DNA of 64,000 nucleotides from Actinomycetes bacterium. GTDB taxonomy: Bacteria; Actinomycetota; Acidimicrobiia; Acidimicrobiales; Acidimicrobiaceae. The stretch covers positions 47,282-111,281 of the forward strand of contig JAKAZZ010000001.1 of the NCBI GenBank assembly GCA_021826315.1, given 5' to 3'. The position numbers and the translations under genes are program-made. The notes under the pieces are model-generated. The model was not told where the DNA came from and did not search any database. It saw only the letters and a list, made by a program, of their open reading frames with translations. Below are positions 17,032 to 26,758 of this stretch, piece by piece. How positions within the stretch are numbered: the first letter of the stretch is position 1; every line of letters begins with the position of its first letter.

Positions 17032-17727
17032 CTATTGCTCTTTCCAAAATGGAGACCTAACCTGATCAAAGTGTGTAGGTGGTACCTTGCCGTCGATCGC
17101 GTCGAAAGCCATTTTAGCCCAAGCCTCGTGTCGTACCATTGGAGAAGGAAGGTTATCGCGTGAGAACCAACCAACATCCTTGCACTCAAGAGGGTGTGCC
17201 TTCAAGGATCCACCAGTTGCGCGACAGAGGAAGAGCATGGAGTAGAGGGGTACGGCAGTAAAGCCTCGTCGCAGTCCGTCGATTACGGAGAGTAGCGAAA
17301 TGACTTCTACCTCGATGCCAGCCTCTTCAAATACTTCTTTAGCTGCAACCTCTGCCGGGGAATAGCCAACATCTGCCCATCCGGTCGGATAGAGCCAAAT
17401 TCCGGAGTCACTCCTCTGTATGAGCAAGATCTCTCCATCTTCGTTGCCGACGATTGCTCCAATCGCAGCCTTTGGCGTTACGTAGCCACTGATTCCACTG
17501 CCGATGTTCTTGTGGTAGTGGTCAAAGATCTCATCTGAGGTGGACTCTGCGGATATTCCAAGGCCGTCGATGTGAGCGGAGGCCCTTATCTCTGAGGCGA
17601 TCTTGAGCATCTCTTCAAAGCGTTCCACCTCGTAGAGGTTTTCTGTAAAGCCAATTCCAGTCATCGCCGACGCGGCGATCGCTTCGGACCATCGAAGTAG
17701 CGTTGCTTTTGATATTTCCACAGTCAT
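17032..17727 (-). CDS. Nudix hydrolase with Nudix_N_2-type N-terminal domain
   Basis: A two-part protein of about 231 aa. Residues 1-60 form a helical domain (LLRWSEAIAASAMTGIGF... VERFEEMLKIASEI) like the N-terminal module of ADP-ribose pyrophosphatase-type Nudix enzymes. A Nudix fold follows with the box at GWADVGYSPAEVAAKEVFEE. Compared with GX5EX7REUXEEXGU, the first Glu is Tyr and REU is KEV, while the metal-binding E..EE triad is kept. A nucleotide-diphosphate-linked substrate is likely but cannot be named. I start at ATG 17727, where homologues begin; a TTG at 17763 would add 12 residues. Divergent from lhr with about 100 bp between. Confidence 0.82.
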   Translation of the reverse strand: MTVEISKATLLRWSEAIAASAMTGIGFTENLYEVERFEEMLKIASEIRASAHIDGLGISAESTSDEIFDHYHKNIGSGISGYVTPKAAIGAIVGNEDGEILLIQRSDSGIWLYPTGWADVGYSPAEVAAKEVFEEAGIEVEVISLLSVIDGLRRGFTAVPLYSMLFLCRATGGSLKAHPLECKDVGWFSRDNLPSPMVRHEAWAKMAFDAIDGKVPPTHFDQVRSPFWKEQ

Positions 17728-17828
17728 TAAGGCTATCAAGTAACGATCGGTAGGTCGTAGCAATTTGGGTTACATATAAGTTATGGTTCTCTTTAGGTAA
17801 TTTAGAAGTGGAAGTAGGCTTGATACCG

Positions 17829-20800
17829 ATGTCGGACTTCCCTCCAAACTTCGATCCGATCGTGTGTGATTGGTTCCTAAGAAGCTTTACTGCCCCAACT
17901 GATATTCAGGTCGAGGGATGGAGGCACATATCTGAAGGAAAAGACACGCTTATCTCTGCTCCTACTGGCTCCGGCAAGACCCTCGCTGCTTTTCTGGCGT
18001 GTATCAACGAGCTCGTTCGAAGTGGAGGTGCGCCCGATGGTACCACCGTTCTATACATCTCCCCGATCAAGGCTCTGGCGGTAGACGTCGAGAGAAATCT
18101 CCGATCGCCGCTGCGAGGGATTGAAATGCTCGCACAAGCGAAGGGTGGAGCTAGTATCTCGATCGACGTCGGGGTTCGTAGTGGCGACACTGAGGCTAAA
18201 GAGAGAAAGCGTCTCATCAGGAATCCTCCCGACATTCTTATTACAACTCCGGAGTCGCTCTACCTCATGCTGTCGTCGGGGGCTAGCACCACCCTTGCGT
18301 CTTTGCGTTACATCATCGTTGACGAGATCCATGCGTTGGCTCCCAACAAGCGAGGATCGCACCTAGCACTATCTCTTGCCCGGGTGGACACCTTAGTTAC
18401 CGCTCGCGGTGGAGCAAGGCCGATCCGTATCGGACTATCTGCTACGCAGCGCCCACTTTCGGAGGTGGCAGCATATCTCGGCGGATTAGATGCTGAATCA
18501 GTACCTAGGCCGGTAAAGATTGTAACTTCAAAGAGCCGTCGCAAGATGGAGATCGAGTTGACAAGTGTCGTTGAGGATATGTCCGATATTGGTGGAGCAA
18601 TTGCGACGGATGACGGTTCGCCGTTGCTCTCAGGAAGTGCAGTTTCCGATCCACTTGTTAGATTTTCTATCTGGCCTCATCTTGCCAAGTCGATAGTTGA
18701 GAGACTACACGGTATAAATTCGGCCATCATCTTTGTCAACTCTCGAAGGCAGGCCGAACGCTTATCAAATCGTATCAACGAAGAGGTGGGTGAAGAAGTC
18801 GTCTTTGCCCACCACGGTTCGATGTCGAAGGAGACTCGTAGTCAAATCGAAGATCGACTAAAGAGAGGTGAAGTAAAAGCTCTAGTGGCGACTTCGAGCC
18901 TTGAACTTGGAATTGACATGGCCTTTGTTGACCTAGTTATACAAGTCGAATCCCCGAATTCAGTGGCATCGGGGATCCAACGTGTCGGTCGAGCGAGTCA
19001 TAGGGTAGGAGAAGTTTCGAAGGCGGTATTCATGCCAAAGCATCGCCATGACTTAGTTGTTAGTTACACTACCGCCCTCATGATGATGGACGAAGAGATC
19101 GAGACGATCTCAGTTCCTAAAAACGCGCTTGATGTTTTGTCTCAACAGATTGTATCGATGGCACTCGAAGCAGATATCTACGAACGCGACCTAACCGTTG
19201 AAGCCCTACTGATGTTAGTTCGCTCGACGTATACCTACCAAGATCTTTCATACTCCGCCCTGCGCAAGGTCTTGGAGATGCTGAGCGGAAAGGCAAACCG
19301 CGATGGGGAGGCATATCTTCCGATTTTGATCGACTTGGATATCGCTACGATGACGATTCGACCTACGAAGAGGGCTCGCTTAGCAGTCCTGAGCAACATA
19401 GGAACCATCGTTGAACGCGGTTTGTATCGGGTTACTGCTCCTGATGGTACTCGCGTAGGCGAACTCGACGAAGAGATGGTCTTTGAATCGAGGCCTGGCG
19501 AGGTCTTCATTTTGGGGTCGACGTCGTGGCGGATTACGTCGATTGACGATGTCGGAGTAAAGGTTGAGCCAGCAGTTGGGCTACCTGGCAAGATGCCATT
19601 TTGGAAGGGTGACTCACTATCTCGAAGTAGACAACTCGGAAGCCGTCTTTTGGAGCTCTACGGCAGCTTTGCGAGGTCGAAACGCATTGACAAGGGAGGT
19701 CCACTCACCCTTGACGACGACTTCTATCGGAATCTAGAAGAGTACTTGAACGAACAGCAAATGAGCGAAGTGGGACTTCCGACTCCTCGACGACTTCCTG
19801 TTGAGATCATGAAGGACGACTTCGGAGAGTATCGAGTGGTTCTGCTCTCCCCCTTTGGCCTTAGCGTGAATCGACCGTGGGCAACGATCATCTCAGAGCG
19901 TATCTTGTCAATCTATGGCGAAGACGTTCATGTGATCGCCGACAACGATGGGATCGTATTTAGATCACCGACGACTGAAATCGATGAAATATGCGACCTC
20001 ATAGCAGTCGATGAAAAGGAGGTGGAGGACCTTCTTTTGGCCGGCGTTTCAGCGACGCCACTCTTTGGATCGACCTTCAGGGATTGCGCATATAGGTCCC
20101 TTATGATTCTCAAAGGGCGCCCTAACTCGCGGACTCCATTGTGGCGTATGCGCCAGCGTTCGAATTCACTCTTGGGGAAGTTGGGAGACGATAAAGACTT
20201 TCCGGTGACTTATGAGGCGGTTCGTGAGCTTTTATCCAACACCTTTGACCTTGATGGTCTAAAGGAGATCCTACGAGAAATTACCGACGGTCGGATTGGC
20301 CTTGCTCCACGGATAGTTGCGCGACCTTCACCTTTTTCATCTACCTTGGCATACAACTACGTCTCCTCATTTCTCTACGATAGTGATGCTCCAAGTGGCG
20401 AGAGAAAATCGATCGTCTTATCTCTTGACCACCAACTTCTTCAAGAACTCCTTGGCGAGGGTGAGCTTCGTTCGTTCCTTGAAGAAGGGGCATTCGTCGA
20501 GATTGAGGAGCGGATAAAGCGCTGGGCAAGTCTGGATGAAAGCTCAACGGTAGCCGATCTTTCACGCACTTTGGGTTTAGTTGGTGATCTTGACATTGAA
20601 CAGATCGCGCAACTCTTCTCGCCAGGAGTTGACTTCGGTTCGCACATCCAAGAAGCCATCGATCGTCGGGCAATCGTTAAATTGCAGATCGGTAACAAGA
20701 TACGCTTTATCGCGCCATTGGATTCTGCAAAGTATCGCGATGGCCTTGGAGTTATTATCCCTTCATTTGTGCCTAGCGAATTTCTAGATCCAGTCGAAGA

Positions 20801-22295
20801 GCCGCTCTTCAAGTTGCTCCTCCGCTTTGCAAAGGTGAGTTTGCCTTTTACGGTGAGCCTATTTTCAGAGCGATATGGATTAAACCGCCACTTAGTCGAG
20901 GAGCTCTTTGAAAGTGCAGTTGAAAGGGGTGACCTTTTGAGGGGTGGGTTTACCCCTGGCCACGTCGGTATTGAATATTGTGACGTCGAGGTTTTGAGAG
21001 CGCTACGAATCGCCTCCTCAGAGATCGCAAAGGGGATGCTAGCCCCAGTTTCGTTGGCGGATTTTTCAAAGTTTGTGACTTCGCGATCGAATCGCGCGGG
21101 CGGTATGGAGAGCTCTTTAGAGTCTGTCGGAGAGCTTCTATATGCTCACGAAGGACTCGCGTTCACCATTTCCGAGTGGGAAGATGAGATACTTGGTTCT
21201 TCACTTATCGGTTATCAATCGACACACCTCGACGAATTGATACGGATGGGCGTCTTTTACCCAGTAGTCGTTCGTTATAGGGTTGCGTTTAAGAGCGAGA
21301 TCGCTTTTTTATCCCCTGAGCTGGTCAGGCACTATCTCGAAGGTCCACTGAAGCTAAAGGTGGGCGAAGCGAGCGAAGAGAATCTAGCTGCCCTGACTGG
21401 AGTGCGAGATCTCTTCTCGTTGGGTGACTTAGAAGATGGATTTGGGGCCACGTCGATGGTCATGGAGGCTTTGAAGTCCGCTATCTTGACCTGCGATTCA
21501 ATGAAGCTCATTCGAAGTGGTCTTTCAAGGGTACACCACTCAGCTGCTGGAGCTTCAAAGACCAACGTCCGTAGAGGTGGTTTGAGAAGGGGAATCTCTG
21601 CAGCTATCGAGAGAGAGCGCGATGGTTTAGCGACCGCTCGTTTTCGACGCCTCGAGTCAATTCGATCGAGCGGAACCGAAGTCGACTTTATCCTGTCTCT
21701 CGTGGATCGTCAAACTATCTTGACACCTAGGTCCCTTAACTACCTTGCCATTCAGGGTGGTTTTTCGAGATATCGGCGAACTCTCGATACTCTAGTTTCA
21801 AGCGGCTACCTCGTAAAAGGTGTCTTTGTCGAACAACTTGGCCACCTGCAATTCATGAGGCCGGCGGTCGCCGACTTGATGCGCAACGAAGTAGGTGGAC
21901 TTGCTCGAGGTGCTCGATCGCTTACGTGGCTCTTTGAGAGGGACTCCGCGAATCCATTTGGCAAGCAGGCGGATTACCCTGATCGTGTACTTTTGTGCAC
22001 CAGTGCGCAATTTAGAAGACGCTCTGTGGTCTTCTTCGATGACGGAGTACCGGTTCTCTTTTACAACCTGTCGTCGTCGACCCTCGTCGATACCTTTGAG
22101 GTAGAAAACTTTGACGAGCCTGTATTAGCCCAAGCGATCACTCTACTCTTTGATCGCTATGCGGAGAAAAAGCGCGATTCCTATATCAAATTGGAGGCCG
22201 GCAGCGATTTGCGCGAAATTTGTATTGGTTTAGGTTTGGTGGAGACTCCTCGCGGGTTTGTGCCGGGCAAGAACTTTAGCATCCCACGTAGGTAG
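17829..22295 (+). CDS. lhr: Lhr-type large superfamily 2 DNA helicase
   Basis: A giant SF2 ATPase of 1488 aa. The two RecA-like domains hold SAPTGSGKTLAAF (motif I), DEIHAL (motif II, DEIH instead of DEAD/DEAH), GLSATQRP (motif III) and, in domain 2, QRVGRASHRVGEV (motif VI). A winged-helix and the long Lhr C-terminal region follow. Lhr translocates 3' to 5' on single-stranded DNA, unwinds RNA:DNA hybrids, and belongs to a DNA-damage response in mycobacteria. nei begins 7 bp downstream, the same lhr-nei order as in Mycobacterium, supporting a joint repair function. The start is uncertain between GTG 17808 and ATG 17829; the latter has AGTAGG ten bases before it. Confidence 0.94.
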   Translation: MSDFPPNFDPIVCDWFLRSFTAPTDIQVEGWRHISEGKDTLISAPTGSGKTLAAFLACINELVRSGGAPDGTTVLYISPIKALAVDVERNLRSPLRGIEMLAQAKGGASISIDVGVRSGDTEAKERKRLIRNPPDILITTPESLYLMLSSGASTTLASLRYIIVDEIHALAPNKRGSHLALSLARVDTLVTARGGARPIRIGLSATQRPLSEVAAYLGGLDAESVPRPVKIVTSKSRRKMEIELTSVVEDMSDIGGAIATDDGSPLLSGSAVSDPLVRFSIWPHLAKSIVERLHGINSAIIFVNSRRQAERLSNRINEEVGEEVVFAHHGSMSKETRSQIEDRLKRGEVKALVATSSLELGIDMAFVDLVIQVESPNSVASGIQRVGRASHRVGEVSKAVFMPKHRHDLVVSYTTALMMMDEEIETISVPKNALDVLSQQIVSMALEADIYERDLTVEALLMLVRSTYTYQDLSYSALRKVLEMLSGKANRDGEAYLPILIDLDIATMTIRPTKRARLAVLSNIGTIVERGLYRVTAPDGTRVGELDEEMVFESRPGEVFILGSTSWRITSIDDVGVKVEPAVGLPGKMPFWKGDSLSRSRQLGSRLLELYGSFARSKRIDKGGPLTLDDDFYRNLEEYLNEQQMSEVGLPTPRRLPVEIMKDDFGEYRVVLLSPFGLSVNRPWATIISERILSIYGEDVHVIADNDGIVFRSPTTEIDEICDLIAVDEKEVEDLLLAGVSATPLFGSTFRDCAYRSLMILKGRPNSRTPLWRMRQRSNSLLGKLGDDKDFPVTYEAVRELLSNTFDLDGLKEILREITDGRIGLAPRIVARPSPFSSTLAYNYVSSFLYDSDAPSGERKSIVLSLDHQLLQELLGEGELRSFLEEGAFVEIEERIKRWASLDESSTVADLSRTLGLVGDLDIEQIAQLFSPGVDFGSHIQEAIDRRAIVKLQIGNKIRFIAPLDSAKYRDGLGVIIPSFVPSEFLDPVEEPLFKLLLRFAKVSLPFTVSLFSERYGLNRHLVEELFESAVERGDLLRGGFTPGHVGIEYCDVEVLRALRIASSEIAKGMLAPVSLADFSKFVTSRSNRAGGMESSLESVGELLYAHEGLAFTISEWEDEILGSSLIGYQSTHLDELIRMGVFYPVVVRYRVAFKSEIAFLSPELVRHYLEGPLKLKVGEASEENLAALTGVRDLFSLGDLEDGFGATSMVMEALKSAILTCDSMKLIRSGLSRVHHSAAGASKTNVRRGGLRRGISAAIERERDGLATARFRRLESIRSSGTEVDFILSLVDRQTILTPRSLNYLAIQGGFSRYRRTLDTLVSSGYLVKGVFVEQLGHLQFMRPAVADLMRNEVGGLARGARSLTWLFERDSANPFGKQADYPDRVLLCTSAQFRRRSVVFFDDGVPVLFYNLSSSTLVDTFEVENFDEPVLAQAITLLFDRYAEKKRDSYIKLEAGSDLREICIGLGLVETPRGFVPGKNFSIPRR

Positions 22296-22302
22296 GTGAC
22301 TT

Positions 22303-23103
22303 GTGCCAGAGGGCGATACGATCTTCCGGATCTCGCAGAATCTTGGGCGTTACCTTCTGCAAAAGAGTGTGACTAAAGTGCAGCTTCGTTCATTGCCCTA
22401 TGCTTCAGAGATTCTGTTGGGGAAAGTGATAGTCGACGTTACGTCTATCGGAAAGAATCTTTTCATCCTTTTCGAAGGTGATGTCATTTTGCGTTCCCAC
22501 TCCAAGATGTTAGGCAGTTGGCACCTCTACTCCCCAGGGGTTGCTTGGAAGAGATCGGCTCGCCACGCAGTTGCTGTCATAGAGGCTGGCGATGTAGTAG
22601 CGGTGGCCTTTGACGTGCCGGTACTGCAACTTAGCAAAGGTGTGGAGCGAACTCTGGGTACGTTTCGATCCCAACTTGGATCTGACTTGATTCGCGACGA
22701 ACTAAATCTCGACTTGGCTACATCGAGATTTAGACAGTTCGCCGGAGATGCTTTAGTTGGCGAGGCCCTCTTGGATCAGAGGATCGTTTCAGGAATAGGA
22801 AATATCTATCGCTGTGAAACTCTCTTCAAGGCGAAAATCTCACCCTATCGGTCTGCGTCATCGATTGCAGTTGAAGAATTGGGAGAGATACTAGAGATAG
22901 CGCGCTCAGACCTGTCCTTTAACGCTAGAGAGAATCCTGGTGTAAAGCGTGTCTTCGACAGCGAAGTTGAAGGTACCTTCGTGTACGGACGGGGTGGTCT
23001 TCCTTGTCATTTCTGTGGCACGAGCATCGTCAGACGGATCATGGGCGCACCAAGCGAGAGGGTTCCGAGGCCCATCTTTTACTGTCCAGTATGCCAAGTA
23101 TGA
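22303..23103 (+). CDS. nei: Formamidopyrimidine-DNA glycosylase/endonuclease VIII family (Nei)
   Basis: A base-excision-repair glycosylase/AP lyase of 266 aa removing oxidised pyrimidines. After the GTG start the protein reads PEGDTI, giving the catalytic Pro2 and Glu3; the PEGD form, not PELP, marks the Nei branch. The H2TH region includes DALVGEALLDQRIVSGIGN with the conserved Asn, and the C-terminal zinc finger is CHFCGTSI... YCPVC. All catalytic parts are present. It follows lhr at 7 bp and is probably translated from the same mRNA. Confidence 0.94.
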   Translation: MPEGDTIFRISQNLGRYLLQKSVTKVQLRSLPYASEILLGKVIVDVTSIGKNLFILFEGDVILRSHSKMLGSWHLYSPGVAWKRSARHAVAVIEAGDVVAVAFDVPVLQLSKGVERTLGTFRSQLGSDLIRDELNLDLATSRFRQFAGDALVGEALLDQRIVSGIGNIYRCETLFKAKISPYRSASSIAVEELGEILEIARSDLSFNARENPGVKRVFDSEVEGTFVYGRGGLPCHFCGTSIVRRIMGAPSERVPRPIFYCPVCQV

Positions 23104-23139
23104 TTTGAGCTTCGGGTTGCACTACTCTAAAGGGAGTTT

Positions 23140-23649
23140 TTGAAGGTGACGATTACGAAATGGGTCGATACACCTGTTAACAATCGTGGGAGAAAAGTTT
23201 TGCATATTGAAATAGCCACAGAGTTCTCTGAGTCCCTATTGTCGGAGCTAAATGTTTTAATACCTCAGTTGTCGAGGTCTTCAGGGCCAATGTCCAAGGA
23301 TGATCTCTCGGAGATCATCGCCGACCGTGACGCGACTTTGATAGTTGCGAGAGATGAGTCAGGTACTGCAGCCGGGATGCTCACATTGATCGTATTTAGA
23401 ATTCCGACAGGAATTCGAGCTTGGATAGAGGACGTGGTCGTCGATCAGAGCGCCCGAGGCAAATCAGTCGGTTCGTACCTCGTACAGAGGGCTAACGAGA
23501 TCGCGACAGCCAAGGGTGCGAAGAGTGTAGATCTAACATCGCGCCCTGATCGGGAGGCTGCGAATCGACTTTATGTTCGAGAAGGATTTGAGCTACGTAA
23601 GACAAACGTATATCGCTTTAGCCCCAACCAAGTAATTGGTGAGGGCTAA
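23140..23649 (+). CDS. GNAT-family N-acetyltransferase
   Basis: A single GNAT domain of about 169 aa. The acetyl-CoA-binding motif A is visible as IEDVVVDQSARGKSVGSYLVQRA (R/Q-x-x-G-x-S/A pattern ARGKSVG), with the preceding strands AAGMLTLIVF and, towards the end, NRLYVREGFELRKTNVYR, common in amino-acid or small-molecule acetyltransferases. The substrate cannot be inferred. Start is TTG 23140 or, better spaced after AGGGAG, GTG 23146. It follows nei by about 36 bp, and a hairpin terminator closes the unit. Confidence 0.82.
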   Translation: MKVTITKWVDTPVNNRGRKVLHIEIATEFSESLLSELNVLIPQLSRSSGPMSKDDLSEIIADRDATLIVARDESGTAAGMLTLIVFRIPTGIRAWIEDVVVDQSARGKSVGSYLVQRANEIATAKGAKSVDLTSRPDREAANRLYVREGFELRKTNVYRFSPNQVIGEG

Positions 23650-23667
23650 GCATTTGGATGGGCTATT

Positions 23668-23698
23668 GACCTCGACAATGAGTCGGGGTCTTAGTTAC
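23668..23698 (+). terminator. Terminator of the lhr-nei-GNAT unit
   Basis: GACCTCGAC and GTCGGGGTC form a 9-bp stem (one T-G pair) with loop AATGA, followed by a moderately T-rich TTAGTTACTTTT. It lies in the gap between the convergent GNAT and VOC genes. Confidence 0.6.
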
Positions 23699-24135
23699 TT
23701 TTCGATAGGAGCGTTGAACATCCAACGGATCTTGTATCGATCGAGCAGTACCGCCCAATAGGCTCCCCACATCTGTTGAATCGGATCCACACGGTCCGTT
23801 GAATCGGTAGCAAGGGCTGCAAAGACGTTGTCGAGGTCCTCTTTGTCGTCAAAGTCGATGCTTATGGTGGTGTTGTTGCCGACTCTCAACTCGTGCCCCA
23901 TTGACTTGAGCATGTCAGTTCCGTGGACAAGATGTCCAGGGACGATCTCAAGTTGAGTGTGCATTACCAAATTTCCTTCCGATGGATCAAGCTCGGGAGT
24001 TCCCTCTGGAAATGCAATATCTCCAAAGCGATCTATTGGAGAGTCGAATTTGATTGAAAAGGCGTCGGCGTAGAAGTTGAATGCCTCTTCGCACTTTCCA
24101 TCGAAGTTCAAATAAGTGCTAATGCGTCTACTCAT
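23695..24135 (-). CDS. VOC-superfamily protein, PhnB-like (3-demethylubiquinone-9 3-methyltransferase domain)
   Basis: A 146-aa single-domain protein of the PhnB/glyoxalase fold: RISTYLNFDGKCEEAFNFY at the start, FPEGTPELD and LVMHTQLEI in the middle and DRYKIRWMFNAP at the end, the latter two typical of PhnB-like proteins. Members bind metal or small ligands, and most have no assigned reaction. I choose ATG 24135; an ATG at 24147 would add four residues. It stands alone, facing the GNAT gene and diverging from citrate synthase. Confidence 0.82.
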   Translation of the reverse strand: MSRRISTYLNFDGKCEEAFNFYADAFSIKFDSPIDRFGDIAFPEGTPELDPSEGNLVMHTQLEIVPGHLVHGTDMLKSMGHELRVGNNTTISIDFDDKEDLDNVFAALATDSTDRVDPIQQMWGAYWAVLLDRYKIRWMFNAPIEK

Positions 24136-24345
24136 GGACACTGACACTACTAGATACGCAAGATGATGTCGACGTTATAATTCGAAGTGCCAATGACACC
24201 CCGAACCCCACTTTTAGATCCTATGATTTGTCGTTGGTAGGCAAATGTGTTTAGTCTTAGACAGGGTATCGATCGGAGTTGGCAAATGGCCAAGGTGGGT
24301 CGAGTCTAGAATATGAACCGCTCGAATGATGGAGGCCAATAGAAA

Positions 24346-25614
24346 GTGCCAGAGTCAATTACAATCACGGATAACCGAACAGGTAAGGCCGTGGAGATTC
24401 CAATTACCGACGGCGGGGTGTCAAGTGACGCGTGGCGCTCATTGTTACCAGGACTTTGGTTTTACGATTCAGGTTTAACGACCACTGCAATGTGCGAGAG
24501 TTCGATCACTTACCTCGATGGCGATGAGGGAATCTTGCGGTACAGAGGATACCCTATCGAGCAGTTGGCTGAAGAGTCGACCTATCTCGAAGTAGCTTAC
24601 CTCTTGCTCAAAGGTGAGTTGCCTAATAAGGAGCAGTACGATGCCTGGTCTCGAGAGGTAACCCACCATACGTTCATTCACGAGAACGTTCGCAAGCGAT
24701 TCCTAGAGGGCTTCCACTACGATGCCCACCCTATGGGTATGTTGGTTTCGGCTGTCGCCGCCCTCTCTACCTTCTATCTCGACGCCAAAGATATATATAA
24801 TGCTGAGTCAAGAGAGAAGCAGATCGTAAGGTTGATTGCGAAGATGCCGACTTTGGCCGCTGCCGCACATCGCTTTAGCGTCGGAATGCCATTCGTCTAC
24901 CCCGACAACGAACTCCCCTTTGCCGCTAACTTCCTATCGATGATGTGGAAGGTCGCAGAGCCACGCTACGAAGCAAACCCAGCGTTGACAAAGGCTATCG
25001 ACGTTCTCTTCATCCTTCACGCTGACCACGAGCAAAACTGTTCAACGACTGCTATGAGAACTGCAGGATCTGCCCATGCCGACCCATACTCTTCAGCCGC
25101 CGCTGCGTGCGCAGCGCTATATGGTCCACGCCACGGTGGTGCCAATGAGGCCGTGGTTCGAATGCTTACAGAGATCGGTTCGATCGACAACGTCGACGCA
25201 TTCATTCAAGGCGTAAAAGAAGGACGGGGTCGTCTTCAAGGCTTCGGTCACCGAGTTTACAAGAACTACGATCCAAGAGCGAGGATCATCAAGAAGGTTG
25301 CATACGACGTCTTCGAAGTGACGGGAAAGAATCCACTCCTTGATATCGCCTTGAAGTTGGAAGATGCCGCTCTAAAAGATGACTACTTTGTCTCCCGGAA
25401 GCTCTACCCTAACGTGGACTTCTATTCCGGATTGATCTATCAGGCTATGGGCTTTCCAGTGGATATGTTCCCAGTTCTCTTTGCTATTCCGCGAATCTCT
25501 GGTTGGTTAGCCCATTGGTCAGAACTTCTAGACCAAGATCTAAAGATCGTTCGCCCCCGACAGCTATACACCGGTGAAGGTGAACGCAAGTACGTCTCCA
25601 TCGATCAGCGATAG
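24346..25614 (+). CDS. gltA: Citrate synthase
   Basis: Type II citrate synthase, condensing acetyl-CoA with oxaloacetate at entry to the TCA cycle. The 422-aa protein has SSITYLDGDEGILRYRGYP near the N-terminus, HADHEQNCSTTAMRTAGS, GPRHGGANEA and GFGHRVYKNYDPRA, with the catalytic histidines (in HADHEQN and GHR) and Asp all present. GTG 24346 has GGAGG ten bases upstream. Stand-alone gene with its own terminator. The VDFYSGLIYQAMGFP block towards the end supports citrate synthase over 2-methylcitrate synthase. Confidence 0.96.
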   Translation: MPESITITDNRTGKAVEIPITDGGVSSDAWRSLLPGLWFYDSGLTTTAMCESSITYLDGDEGILRYRGYPIEQLAEESTYLEVAYLLLKGELPNKEQYDAWSREVTHHTFIHENVRKRFLEGFHYDAHPMGMLVSAVAALSTFYLDAKDIYNAESREKQIVRLIAKMPTLAAAAHRFSVGMPFVYPDNELPFAANFLSMMWKVAEPRYEANPALTKAIDVLFILHADHEQNCSTTAMRTAGSAHADPYSSAAAACAALYGPRHGGANEAVVRMLTEIGSIDNVDAFIQGVKEGRGRLQGFGHRVYKNYDPRARIIKKVAYDVFEVTGKNPLLDIALKLEDAALKDDYFVSRKLYPNVDFYSGLIYQAMGFPVDMFPVLFAIPRISGWLAHWSELLDQDLKIVRPRQLYTGEGERKYVSIDQR

Positions 25615-25645
25615 TACTTCGTTAGGATTCTGATCTTCAAGAGTA

Positions 25646-25680
25646 AAGGTGCCCCATCTCGATGGGGCACCTTGTTTCTT
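25646..25680. terminator. Bidirectional terminator between gltA and the thioesterase gene
   Basis: AAGGTGCCCCAT, loop CTCG, ATGGGGCACCTT form a perfect 12-bp stem. T-rich GTTTCTT follows on the plus strand; on the minus strand the stem ends in CTT, then TACTC. Strong for gltA, moderate for the thioesterase. Confidence 0.88.
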
Positions 25681-26543
25681 TAAAAGCGTTGCTCGCGATC
25701 GGTGATGCGTATGAGCCCCTCTTGAACAACAGAGACCAAGAGCGTTCCATTTTCGGAGTAGATCTCACCACGTGCGAGTCCCCTAGCTCCAAATGCATTG
25801 GTACTTTGCTGGTCGTAGAGGAACCATTCGTCTGCTCGAAATGGTCGGTGAAACCACATTGCATGATCGAGGCTGGCAACCATAATTCCTGGCTGATCCC
25901 ACGAAATTTGGTGAGGAAGCATAACTGAATCGAGAAGAGTCATATCCGAGGCGTATGCGATTACGCATGCGTGCAGTAGGGGATCGTCAGGAAGTATGCC
26001 GTCCGCTCTAACCCAAACCCTTTGAAGGGGTTCGCGTGGTAAATCTGTCTTGAACATGTTGGGCTCGGTGACGTATCTTTGATCGAGTGGTCGTGGGCGT
26101 GAGTACCAGTCGCCCATACGTTTTGCGAATGGAGCCATCTTTTCCTTGAAGGTCGGAAGAGATGCCGGAGGCGGTACGTCTGGCATCTTTGTTTGGTGAT
26201 CGATCCCAACTTCTGCCTTATGGAAGGAGGCAGATAGGTTGAAGATCGCCTCACCATGTTGGTATGCGACAACTCGACGCGTTGCAAAGGATTTTCCGTC
26301 GCGAATCCTGTCGACGACATAAACGATGGGAATTCTAGTGTCACCTGGTCGCAGGAAGTAGGCGTGAAGAGAGTGGACAGCCAATTCGCCCACCGTACGT
26401 CCGGCGGCGATAAGGGCTTGAGCGGCTACTTGTCCACCAAATACTCTTATTCGCTTTTCGTCTGGCGTGTATCCTCTAAAGATATTTACCTCAATCTGCT
26501 CAAGATCGAGGATCGAAATTAGGTTTTCTAGGCTTTCAGTCAT
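25680..26543 (-). CDS. tesB: Acyl-CoA thioesterase II (TesB family)
   Basis: A double hot-dog thioesterase (287 aa) that hydrolyses acyl-CoA to free acid and CoA. Blocks include VFGGQVAAQALIAA, SLHAYFLRPGD, YVVDRIRDGKSFATRRV, and in the second half YASDMTLLDSV, SLDHAMWFHRPF (catalytic Asp in SLDH) and ARGEIYSENGTLLVSVVQEGL. ATG 26543 is the natural start; the frame runs upstream to 26651 but that extension is not family-like. Role is probably in fatty-acid turnover or CoA recycling. Confidence 0.92.
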   Translation of the reverse strand: MTESLENLISILDLEQIEVNIFRGYTPDEKRIRVFGGQVAAQALIAAGRTVGELAVHSLHAYFLRPGDTRIPIVYVVDRIRDGKSFATRRVVAYQHGEAIFNLSASFHKAEVGIDHQTKMPDVPPPASLPTFKEKMAPFAKRMGDWYSRPRPLDQRYVTEPNMFKTDLPREPLQRVWVRADGILPDDPLLHACVIAYASDMTLLDSVMLPHQISWDQPGIMVASLDHAMWFHRPFRADEWFLYDQQSTNAFGARGLARGEIYSENGTLLVSVVQEGLIRITDREQRF

Positions 26544-26758
26544 TTGATCACTTAGCCACGCTTTGGCGTAACTCTCCTTGAGAGATTGTAGGTGAAGAAT
26601 GGGTAGGATCGATCTGAAGAGTGTGAATTTTGGTACATAGTAGGCTCGCAACTTGGGTTTATAGACCGTCGTCGACAGGTGCTTTAGGCCATCGCCTGTT
26701 GCCCCGATAACACCCTATAGTATTAAAGGGTTACCTTCCACAAAAGGCTGGAGATCAT

